In this document: positions 11,561-21,735 of the stretch, one piece after another
How positions within the stretch are numbered: the stretch's first letter is position 1
Layout of the letters: each line of letters opens with the position of its first letter
NCBI GenBank assembly: GCA_017979445.1
Contig: CM030711.1
Span: forward strand, 4,526,001-4,590,000
Reading direction: 5' to 3'
From: Akebia trifoliata
Lineage: Eukaryota; Streptophyta; Magnoliopsida; Ranunculales; Lardizabalaceae
DNA length: 64,000 nucleotides
The notes under the pieces: generated by a model
Databases searched by the model: none
The model's input: only the letters and a program-made list of their open reading frames with translations
Told to the model about the DNA's origin: nothing
Made by a program: the position numbers and the translations under genes

Positions 11561-12159
11561 TAAAATTTTAATTTTAAATTTTTTTTTTTTTTTTTTAAAT
11601 ATGAGTTTTTCCGTTAAATCTAGAAGGCTCTAATGATGGATTGTCAATGTGGTAGTCTGTATGGGCCCGATGATCCTTAGTAATATTTGAAACTTACTAA
11701 GTTAGTATGAAAAATAATTTTCCTACGTAAAAAATGACTGTTGGGATTTGAGTTTTACTCAAACTCGTTTTCGAATTGAGTATAACACAATTTAATATAA
11801 CTCTGAGTGATCTACACAAAATTTGAATTTTAGATAACTTTGAGTAAGGGCTCAAGATGGTCTAACTATTTAAAACAAAATAAAAGGAAACTATTTTCTA
11901 TTTTTAAAAAATGATTTTCTCCTTCAATTACTTTTTGTCAAAATAGAACTTAAATAAAACTTTGGCAAGATCATCCAATTTTGATGCCTTTTCATAAAAA
12001 AGTGATTTTTTTTAATAATTTAAATATTTATGATCTATATAAAATAAAAATTATTTAAACCAATTTTAACGATATGACTTAAATAAATCAATTCAGACTC
12101 CATCCGGTTGACATTTCGTGATCTCAAATGACTATAGCTCACTATATTAAAAGGAAAAT

Positions 12160-12322
12160 GCTGAAGTAACATTGAAATTGACATCGTTTCAGACATTGCT
12201 GATGTGGAGGATGTGTCTAAAACGATAGATTCTTTTCATCAAGGAGACACAAGCGAGAAGCATATATGGTTCTCTGTGCACACCAATGTCCCAAACAATG
12301 TCAATTTCAATGTTACTCCAGC
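12160..12322. mobile_element. Hairpin MITE with about 28-bp terminal inverted repeats
   Basis: The left end gctgaagtaacattgaaatt is the near-perfect inverse of the right end aatttcaatgttactccagc. The centre carries agaagcatatatggttctc, a variant of the core shared by other small MITEs in this window. No clear target duplication was seen. At 163 bp there is no coding capacity. Confidence 0.7.
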
Positions 12323-14575
12323 ACGATTCATAGTAAAAATTTCATCCAACTATAAATAAATTTTTTTTAATAAAAAAAATGGCAAAATTGGCCAATATTG
12401 ATGCCTTTTCATATAGAGTGATCAATTTTTAATAATTTAAATATTTGGGATCTACATAAAAAATATTTATTTTAAATATAAAAATATTTATTTTAAATAT
12501 AAAAATATTTATAAAATTTATTTAAAACAATTTTAAAGCGATGACCCTAATAAATTAACCGAGTGATCCATGGCTGCAGAGACAGCCTTGACAATCTTCA
12601 AATCTTCTCAGATGGGAATTTGAAGAATTCTTTGATGCTTTAATCTCTCTTTAAAACATTAGGTCCACATGGAAGGGATCGATCCATATGTAAAGTGAGT
12701 CAACTGGGTTCCTATCTCTTAGGAACTCGTGAGTTAATTGAGTGAATCAATTGGATTACTAACTTTTAGGAATTCGTGACTATGGTTCCTACTCATCACA
12801 AATAACTAGGTTGATCTGATTGGTTAAACTTTGTTAGGAAATAGTTTCTTGTCATGTTGTTACACCCACCCATGACCCAATCAAAAGTTCATGGAGTTCT
12901 TGCTGATTGGTGATCGTGATCATGATCATGATCATGCATTTAGGTGATTTATTTTATATCAATAACAAAGTTATTGAAGGTTGCAAAGTTCATTTGATTC
13001 AGATAGTATTGTTGCAGGGAGGGATTGGTAAATTCTGAAGTTCGATTGATAGAAAATAGCAATTTGGCGATCAATTGAATTAAGTTTTGATTGGTGATAG
13101 ACCCAACTCTCTGTTGTCTGCTTTGCACGTCGATATGATCAATGGAGAATTGGTAATGATCGATCGCTCAAATGGTAAGTTTCGATCAATCGGATCAAGG
13201 TCAAAGTTATATATTTATACTTTTATCCGATTGGATAAATACCCTCGGAAACACGAATAATTCCTATTTTATCACTGAACTTAATACAAGATACCTATAT
13301 ACATGGGAAGATGGGTGAAATGCAAGTAGAAAACCCATCCAAAAGAAATTACATTTTAATCAAAATCCTTCCAAATCCAACCTTATTTCGAATTTAGCTC
13401 GAGTTGTTGAGGGTTCTAACTATAGTCACCAAGTCGGGGTTCGGGAATAAGTCAGGAAGGGAAAAAGTAAAAAAAAATATATAAAAAATTGAAAAATAAT
13501 ATTAACGAAATGCATTTTTTTTACTAAGAGGTATTACCATTTATATCATTAAATCCTATTTTAAATTATAAGAATAAATGGTCTGCAAAAAAAATCCTTC
13601 AAAAAGTGATGATAAAATCACAACTTTCATTTAAATCGTGACTTAATCACCAATCTTTAAAATCATAATTTAATCACAATTTTTTTTTAAAGTTGATGAT
13701 TTTTGGTGACTATGGTTCTGACAACTCAACTCAACTAGAATCCGAGGTTATATAATATATAAATATTTTTATATTAATTGTATATTTTAAAAGTATTTTT
13801 TAATTATTTTTTTTTAAATATAAATTTTAATTTATACTAATTATATTTTTTGTTTAAGATAAGAAAGAAAATTGTGGTTCAAACTTAGATCAGTCTAGTA
13901 TTTAAACCATGTAAACTGGGGTGAGTGGAGTAGTTGACAAAGGGCCAAAAACAAAAAAGAAGAAAATTTGCCTTTTGCCTAATGTTAGAGTCAAACACGT
14001 GGACTCACACTTATCTCGCCACATCAGCTAATATCACATGCCTTAGCAGGGAATTAAGTCTTTTATGTCAGCCCAGGTAGCACTATCTCTTAAACTATAT
14101 GGAAAAAAACATCTTTTGAGTTCAATCAAACAAACAAACCAAATAAACTAACAAAAAGGCAATACTATTTCAACATGTGCTCTATTATAATAAATAATTA
14201 TATATAGTTAATACTGTTGACCATAAACCCTGATTTATTTGATTGAAAAGTCAAAAAGTCCACCTTACCCATAAGAGATGGGCCAAGGATGACCCATTTT
14301 AAAGATATTTCTACTTAAGTATAATACATAATGGCCAAATAAATCCAATTTTTAAGTTGCCACTTGTTGAATCTAGAACTATTCGATCTAATCGTTTCTC
14401 GATGGGCCCACCAACTGATTTATGAAGACAATAAACACATACGATGCATTCGAATTTTCATTGAAATTTTCAATTTCCAATCCTTTAGATCACTTAGATG
14501 ATTACATGATTTACAGTTAATTTTCGATAAATTAAATATTTGACTTACATGGTGTGTACATATATTTTTTTACGA

Positions 14576-17472
14576 CTAACGTGGTGATTTTAGGGATTCT
14601 ACTTGTGATTTTCCACGTGGACCCCTTGTCCTGATGTAAAGCCTATATTCATCAAATGTCATTGGTTGGTATTGAGCTGGTCGATCCAGTGTCACGAGCT
14701 CCTTCGCTGGTTCCATTAGTAAATCACTTTTAGGGTTGTAAAAGAAGGCAAGCGAAACGCGTTCTTTAACTGAATTAACGATAACTCTGTGCTCGACACT
14801 CTTGTAAATAGCATTACTTAGCACCTATAAAGCACCCAAACAAAAAGGTTAATTATTCAATTGGCATACATATATAATATAAGAATATGTATAAAGAGAC
14901 AATATTTGTTTATTATTATGCTATATTTTCTCTTATTATATTGGGATAATAATAATCACCCAAGAAGACTAATTTCTCCATGTGAAGTCATAATTTAACT
15001 TGTAGTACAGTGTCCCATTGATCATTGAAAGTGCTAGAAAATTTTAAAATATAAAATATTAGAAAAATAAAAATATATATATTAAAAAAATTTAATATAA
15101 ATTGTTTGATGTTTTATACAATAGGTCGGATAAAACAAATGGTGAGAAAAATATTTAATCAGACTCATCGACAAAAAACAAATAATATAGTAGTGGATAA
15201 GAAAGGTAGATGAATTAATTTGTTAAAAAGTAATAAATGAAAAAACAAATATAATGACCATAGAATTTTAAATTGAAATAAGATTAGGATTACAAAAGTG
15301 AAAGAAATTCTAGATAAAATTAATATAAAAAATGTTTTACGGGCATTATAGCCATAGAAGTTTGGAAGTCAATGAAGAAAAAGAAAAATTATCTTCGGTT
15401 GCTAACTAAATTGTTTATGGGTGGCTATTATCTAACTTACTTGGTAAAATTTATGGGTGATGACATCGTAGGCCTGGCCTCAATTCTCATCCAATCATCG
15501 AGTTATTGGTCTCATTAAAAATATACTTATGTACCAAATAGAAAAAATAATAATTAATATGATTTTAAGAGCAAATAATTAATTTATTAAAATAATAGTG
15601 ATGTGAAAATTATATTAATTATGAAATTATGAGAGATTTGAGAGAAGAAATAATTTAATATAAAACTATTCCCATTTAGTGACATCCATTCATTCAACCC
15701 TAATCACAGAAAACTAAAATAATCTTCTTAGGTGTCTACACAAAAGATACATTTTTAGTCAAATTATATATTCGGATGTGGTTTAATTTTAAAATATTTA
15801 CTTACCGAGATAATTAAATTTATCACTTTGTGTATTAAAAAAAAAAAATTTATAGTAAATTTACCTTTATACTCCTTTTGCTTTTCAAAATTACAGAGTC
15901 AAATATTCTAAAACCAAAGGGTTATAAAGGTAAATTCACTACAAAAGTCTTATATTTTAAAAAATACCAAGAAAAATAATAACCATAAAAAACACAAAAT
16001 TGCAAGAACCAAAATGTCACACCAAGACTTTTATCTTTTTGTCTAGGATATTTATCAATTTTGAGGTTATTTCCTTTTAAGGACTCTAAAAGGTCTTAAA
16101 TTTTAGTTCTTATCACAATGTTTTAAAAGAAAGGCCAAGTTGAGAACCACTACATCAGTTTAAACTTCGAAGTGTATCTAATAAATGAATTAAGAGGACA
16201 AGTTGGCCCAGCTAGCAAAATAAATATGTAGCCCTATAAGTAATCACAGTGACATGAACCATTTCCTTATCTACTTTATATTTTTTAAATAGATTTTATA
16301 ATTCATAGTAGTTGGGTACTAAACAATGGATGAATAGTAATATTTCTTCATGCAAACTTGGCTCCTTGGTCTTTGTAGTTTTGTGTAACTTGCAGTTGAT
16401 AAGGAAACAAACAGTTTCTAAGGTCTTTGACTAGATTTGAATGATTGGTAACAAACCATTGTATGTTCTCATGATAGTTCATGAAATTAAGGCCAACCAT
16501 TCTTGTTGTATGGATAATCTTGAGAGAGAGAGAGAGAGGTGACCTGAATTTGATCGCCTATGTTAACGATGAACGCGTCCGGAAAAGGTTTTACGGTGAC
16601 CCAATTATTGCGGTGAAGGATTTGAAGACCAGCGACATAGTCGTCGGGGAGGAGAAGAGTCATACCACCGGGGTCCGAATGAGAAGAGAGGCCAAGGGTA
16701 AGGTCAGGTTGTGGACACTTTGGGTAGAAATTCACCCTCAAACAAGCCCCTATGTCGTCCCCTCCGAATGCATTTTGAAGATATCCCTCTCCTAATCCGA
16801 GGTTAATAGATAAAATTTTCAACAAATTTCCACATAGCTTCACCAATTGGTGACTATACTCCTCAATCACCTCCCTACATTCAACAATTTAATCAAATTT
16901 AGTTACAAGTGTTATTTAAGCCTCGATTGGAATATTTGAAGAGCGAAAATTAATGTATTGATGTCTAATTAACTATACCTGCATGAAGTAGGCAGAGCTG
17001 GCCATTTTTTATGGTCCTTAAGTGAACAAGGAAGATAATGAAGGTAAAAGTAGTCATTCCAATCAAGAATTGCACCCTTTTCGACCCCTAATCGGCTACC
17101 ATACCCTTCATAAGTCCTCGGTGAGTTCGCGTAGACTTGTTTCTCCTCGAGCGGTAAATGAAAGAATTGCCGCCACATCTCCCTCGCTTGATGCATCAAG
17201 TCATGGCTCACACCATGATTAACAATTTGGAAGAACCCCCATTCCTTACATGCTATAGAAATTTGATTCATAGTCTTGGCTCTAAGGTTCTCATCCCCCC
17301 CAACTAGGCCTTCGAGATCGATAAGTGGGATATTGGTTTCGTTGCAATCTGGGCTTAAAGATGGCCTCTGCGAGGCTGGTTTGACGTACCTATCGGGGAT
17401 AACGTGTGAACCGCTGTCCGATAAGGATTGAACTCGGATAATTGGCTCGGGCCATTCTTGTGGGCAATTCAT
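14576..17472 (-). CDS. JOX: Jasmonate-induced 2-oxoglutarate/Fe(II) oxygenase (JOX type)
   Basis: JOX enzymes hydroxylate jasmonic acid to 12-OH-JA in the cytosol, damping jasmonate signalling. Three exons on the minus strand join in frame: 17472-16979, 16874-16544 and 14824-14576, giving 357 residues with GT-AG introns of 104 and 1719 bp. Near the N-terminus QEWPEPIIRVQSLS is the family signature, followed by GYGSRLGVEKGAILDW. The iron ligands are visible: H230 and D232 (SHSDPGG) and H287 (VEHRV). The 2-oxoglutarate pair is R297-x-S299 (RVSLAFFYNP). Arginines reported to hold the jasmonate carboxylate in Arabidopsis JOX2 appear at R211 (CLRVNFYPK), R336 and R340 (YRLYIR). ATG 17472 puts the signature at the family's usual distance; an upstream in-frame ATG at 17511 would add 13 residues. 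A related oxidase with another substrate is possible, but the close match to JOX makes this unlikely. Confidence 0.92.
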
Positions 17473-17618
17473 AGCGTAAGGCTGGCTTCCCAGGTATATC
17501 GAAAAATACATATACCAATAGGTTTTGATTTATATCTTTGTTGTTGGGTTGTTGGGATCTTGGAAAATAAAGTAATCAAAAACTAGAAATTGAACTATTT
17601 TATGAGCCTAAATGGGAC

Positions 17619-17628
17619 AATATATAAC
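17619..17628 (-). promoter_or_regulatory. Probable TATA box of the JOX gene
   Basis: On the minus strand the sequence reads TTATATATTG, about 110 bp before the ATG at 17511 and about 150 bp before the ATG at 17472. Initiation some 30 bp downstream would leave a leader of roughly 80-120 bases, a normal plant length. Position and sequence are seen; use is inferred. Confidence 0.5.
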
Positions 17629-17708
17629 AGAATTGAGAAGTGGGAATGCGATTTAGTAGTGGATATGAGAGTTTTGCTATTATATTAGTTTATATAGAGA
17701 TGTATTGG

Positions 17709-17807
17709 GGAGAGAGAGAGAGAGATGAGGCTCCAATAGGAATACAGGCAGTGGACTTTCCTATGTTGCTGATGTGCAAGAGGTTTTATTTGTTGGGCTT
17801 CATTGTG

Positions 17808-17842
<35 letters not shown>
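17709..17842. repeat. (GA)n tracts upstream of the JOX gene
   Basis: Pure GA runs lie at about 17709-17725 and 17809-17842, reading CT on the gene's sense strand, about 240-370 bp upstream of its start. A third GA run (16522-16538) sits just inside intron 2 beside the donor. GA tracts are bound by plant BPC/GAGA factors, but function here is not shown. The open frames across the tracts are artefacts. Confidence 0.7.
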
Positions 17843-17844
<2 letters not shown>

Positions 17845-17999
17845 GTCTTTGTCTCTTTGTAGGTTTGTGGTCTGTTGTGAAGCTGACAAGTAAACATGCA
17901 AGTGCTGCTCCATCAATGGGTAGATGGTTTCATATACATAGATATATAGATAGGTAGCCAAGGTGTTGATCACAAATACTGTAACCTGTGTTGCTCTCA

Positions 18000-18005
18000 C
18001 ACGTG
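18000..18005. promoter_or_regulatory. G-box (CACGTG) upstream of the JOX gene
   Basis: A perfect CACGTG, with gcCACGTG context on the gene strand, lies about 530 bp before the JOX ATG. Jasmonate-response factors of the MYC2 group bind G-boxes, and JOX genes are known jasmonate-induced MYC targets. The link is inference from position and family. Confidence 0.45.
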
Positions 18006-18028
18006 GCATATTATCGGAAACGAATATT

Positions 18029-18181
18029 GCTGAAGTGACTTCAAGAATGAATTAACCTCAATTCACACTTTGTTGATGTGAAGAACCATAGATACTATTT
18101 ATCGAGATACAATTGAAAAGCATCTATCATTTTACATGCAATTCCACATCAACAAAGTGTGAATTGAGGTCAATCTAGCAC
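18029..18181. mobile_element. Hairpin MITE, family B copy 1
   Basis: Arms at 18055-18080 and 18145-18170 are perfect inverses (acctcaattcacactttg and caaagtgtgaattgaggt). The outer left end is gctgaagtgactt and the outer right end is caatctagcac. The loop carries the shared core gaaccatagata, then gagataca. The element lies just upstream of the JOX G-box on the gene strand. Related copies are at 28820-30355 (split), 31644-31820 and 53507-53571. Confidence 0.75.
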
Positions 18182-19924
18182 AACTCATTTTAAACTCACC
18201 CTCGATGAAACTCAGATTGATGAATTGAAACATTATATATGATAATTCATCAAGAATTAGAAAAAAAAAAAAAAAAAAAGCACTTTAATTCTAAGTGGAT
18301 CCACTTTCTTCTATACATCCCACCAAAAAAATGTGTTTTAGGTGGGTTTAGTGAGCACATATGATGGGTGCAAATAGCATGACCCATCAGAAAAATGGAT
18401 TTAATCTCACTTGCAATAATAAAAGATTTGGTTCTGGATAGAATGAAATGGAAGGATTGGAGGATAAGAAAGAATGTGGCACTTTGGGAACATAAAAATT
18501 AGAGGTTAAAAAAAAAAGCAAAAATCAAAAGAAAATTGTTCAATTCCAGTAATCAAATATTATTCAGTAAATTATCATTTCGTGTGCTGAATATGACGAA
18601 ATTCTCATTCTGACTCACGATTCATTTTAATTATCAAAACATAAACAATTAGATCATAGGTTTTTAAAGTGATGATGTCAGTAACTTTTAGTAAGATGGG
18701 CAGATTGGGAATTTCATCAAAAGTTGAACACGTTTTTGGAATTTTCTCTATCATCACCCTGGCCGACATGTAAGTATAAAGGTCCACCAAGGAAATATAT
18801 GAAAGTAGAAAAAATCATTAATGTGTGTAAGGTCCACCAAGTGATGGAGGTAAGTAGAGGTATGAAAGTGTGGCACGTGTAGAACATGTATATAATAAAT
18901 ATGGAGAATAATAGAGCTGATTTCGGCGCCGTGAAGAAGTTGAATTACTCTAAGCTAGCCAATAAAAGTTATATTTAAATCATTTATATTCTCTTTATAA
19001 ACAAGTGGGGACTCTGTCCTGTCTGACAACTTTAAAAGATTCTAATTTAAATAATGTTGGATATGATTTTCAATTGGAAAATTTGAAGGAGGTGTTTGGG
19101 AAGTGGTAACACTAACACATAAGTTTATTAAACCAAGGGGGCTGTTTGTTTAGATTGGCAGAATCTAATTCTGAATTATGATTGAAAAAATCTAGAATCT
19201 TTTTTGTTATTGTTTATTAAAACTAATTTTATAATCCAAAATTAGAATCTTGTTTAGCTCACATTACTTGGAAAAATTGATATTATGGAAAAAAAAAATT
19301 ACCCAAAGAATTATGATGGTTTTACAATGTTTAAAAAAAAATAAAAAATCAAATTGAGCCACTCAACTTTCCTAGAAGTTCTACAATTGGAATCGAGGTG
19401 GTTTATGTGGTCACTAAAGTTAAAAAAATTTAACCATGGTTGGGGAATTTTAAATTTTATTATGAAAGTTACTACAATAATAGAAGAAAATGTTAGTGAT
19501 GCAAGATGAGATGTGATCATATGATGAATAATCATTTTCTTGTTTTTATGTTAGTTGTTAAAGGCACAATGAGCCTTGAGTGTTGATCCCTAAACAAGCA
19601 AATAGGACTGTGGATCATTGAGTTAAAATCCTAAATTCTTTAGAGAAGATCCCTTGTTTGAGATGGGTGTTAGATGATCATGTTATTATTCTATGGGAAT
19701 TGTTGGAGGTTGAATGCATGTTACGATAGTTATTTTTTCAAATCATGTTGATCTTTGTGATGGTGTATTTTAATTAAATGTCAAAAGACCTTTGTCGGGA
19801 ATTTTGCTCATGATGAGGTGGAGCCATGGATGATAGGGTTACAACTTAGGCTGACCAAATCTGGACCCGATGGGTTCGACCCAACCTTGGGTCAGTTTTG
19901 GGCAGAATTACCTAAGATTTGGGT
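18182..19924. other. Intergenic DNA, no gene recognised
   Basis: AT-rich sequence with long A tracts (18260-18279 and 18509-18516). No complete transposon could be delimited. Around 19845-19925 a short gggttcgacccaaccttggg segment resembles the interior of the hAT MITE at 33359-34082. Confidence 0.35.
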
Positions 19925-20795
19925 TTAATATAGTGGATACACTGTTTTCGTGCCACATACATCGAAAGAGGTTTGTGTTAATTTAATATATATAAGTGTC
20001 TTGGAATTGTACTCCAATTGATGGACACTCTCACTTCATTGCTATTAGCCTTAGATGGCTACGTAACACATTTGGGTGATTGTCAAATAAACAAATGTCT
20101 ATGAATAAGGTAATATTTAATTATTTTTTATAATTAAATTTTTTATATTTTATACATATGAATTTGATATTATTTATTAATATTTTCACATTATATGAGG
20201 TACAAGGTTATACTCATACCTATATATTAGCACTGTGTGGAACTGCATTATTTTTAGATGAAACATGTAAAACCATTAATACTAATTTATTATATAACTT
20301 TAGGAATTTATCTCAAACATCTTGTTACGTTTGATATGTCATTGTCCTAACATACTAAGTTCATTTGTAAGAAACGAGTGAGAGTGCCCAACGAGACTTC
20401 TTGGTTGTATGTTATTCTTACTGTGGACACGGGGTTTTGAATATTCTTCAAACCTCCCTCCACTTTGGGGTGTTTTGGAGTCGCCACCATTCAAATTGAT
20501 AAAGGGGTGTGAATGGTCACCCGGATTTGTATTTTTGAAAAATCATGTCATTTTGCCATTTTTTGTAGACTCTCGTAAGATAAGGTATATGGTCCAACCT
20601 TTGATTCGAAGGTAAGGGGGTCCATTTATGGAGTAGGGAAGGTGTTAGGCACCCTACTCCATCCACGTGATGTGGTAACCTCGGATTCGGTCTTGTGAAA
20701 ATAAAAAGAAAATAAAAATGAAAAAGAAAGAAAATCGATATGTGCCCTCAAATATGAGGGACTTTCAATGTTGGATTCAATCATTAAGGGCACCC

Positions 20796-20805
20796 TTATA
20801 TAGAA
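20796..20805 (+). promoter_or_regulatory. Probable LTR promoter TATA box
   Basis: TTATATAGAA lies in a caccctTATATAgaagg context about 375 bp into the solo LTR, a typical U3/R boundary setting. It would direct plus-strand transcription, matching the orientation assigned to the LTR. Activity is not shown. Confidence 0.4.
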
Positions 20806-21615
20806 GGGGCCCTTTTGTGATTTAACCCATGGTGGTGTGTGCAAATGTGTGGGAAAAGGGAGAGTAGAGGAGGGAAGTTGAGGGGGGTGTTCTTGGTCCA
20901 AACCCACTTTGTTCCTTCCTTGACTTCCTTTGACTTTCTTTGATTTCTTTTTCCTTGCTTGACTTGTTTGAGAGAAGGTTGAGAGTTGAGAGTTGGGTGT
21001 TGAGAGTTGAGATGAGTTTTGATTTTTTAGAGTTTTTGTCAAATTTTCATTAGTTGTGGTGAGGGGAGAATGGAGGGGTTTTTATAGAGGTTGGAGAGAT
21101 ATTTTGAGGGTGAATGAAGAGAATAGTGGTTAATGGCATGGGTTTGAGAGGAAAAGGGTATAAAATTTGAGATGAAAATGAGGGTATTTTTGTAATGATG
21201 GAAATGGGTTGTGTTTTAACCCAAATGGTTTGGATCCTACCCAAATCCATTTGGGTAGAGTGTTTGGTGGGGTGAGATGAGTGATGGTTGATGGGAGGAG
21301 TGGTGGTGTAAGGGAGTTGTTTGGAGAAGGAGTGTTGAGATGGTTGAAGAAGTATGGTGTTTGATTTGGAGAGATGAGTGGTGATTGGTTTGATTTTGAG
21401 AAGATTGAAGGGATGATGACATGTGGCAAATGGAGAGATGGAGAGATTGGTTGATTGGTGATGGTGGTTAGATATTTAGAGAGAAGAGTATGGGAGGTAT
21501 GGGTTGAGGTATGGGTTGAGGTGATTTTATGGGAGTGTTTTAAGGGAAAGTGATGGATAGATATGGGTTGTGATGTGGGTGGTTAAAGAATGAGGGATAT
21601 GTTAGGGTGTATAGG

Positions 21616-21735
21616 GTATGGGTTGAGTTGTGGGTTGTTGATGATGAGAGGATGGGGAATAGGTTAGGTTAGGGTAGGGTTATGGGTTGAGTTGTGGGTT
21701 GTTGATGATGAGAGGATGGGGAATAGGTTAGGTTA
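21616..21735. repeat. Tandem duplication of about 63 bp in the solo LTR
   Basis: The segment tatgggttgagttgtgggtt through ggggaataggttaggtta occurs twice in direct succession with almost no differences. It lies in the C-poor part of the LTR. Confidence 0.8.

Larger units (their letters stand above)
10076..14575. other. Intergenic region between convergent PHL and JOX genes
   Basis: No gene was recognised in 4.5 kb. About 10200-10690 is a diverged repeat rich in ggatc/attgg motifs (atcggatcagacccaaaact and similar), like the inner part of some hAT MITEs. 11330-11560 is a dispersed repeat and 12160-12322 a hairpin MITE, both annotated separately. Long A/T homopolymer tracts occur around 11440-11460 and 11578-11596. 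A cga/tgatc-rich stretch at 13020-13200 has no recognisable function. Confidence 0.4.

Noticed and set aside
15731..15739. ggtgtctaca as a solo LTR end in JOX intron 2
   Set aside because: No partner end or target duplication was found within the intron, so the match to the LTR terminus is taken as chance.
17640..18009. Frames rich in Arg-Glu or Leu-Ser across GA repeats
   Set aside because: They are artefacts of (GA)n tracts upstream of the JOX gene.
20626..21429. Several overlapping Ser/Pro/Thr-rich frames on the minus strand
   Set aside because: They lie inside the C-poor stretch of the solo LTR. Stop codons are rare there by composition, so the frames are not evidence of genes.
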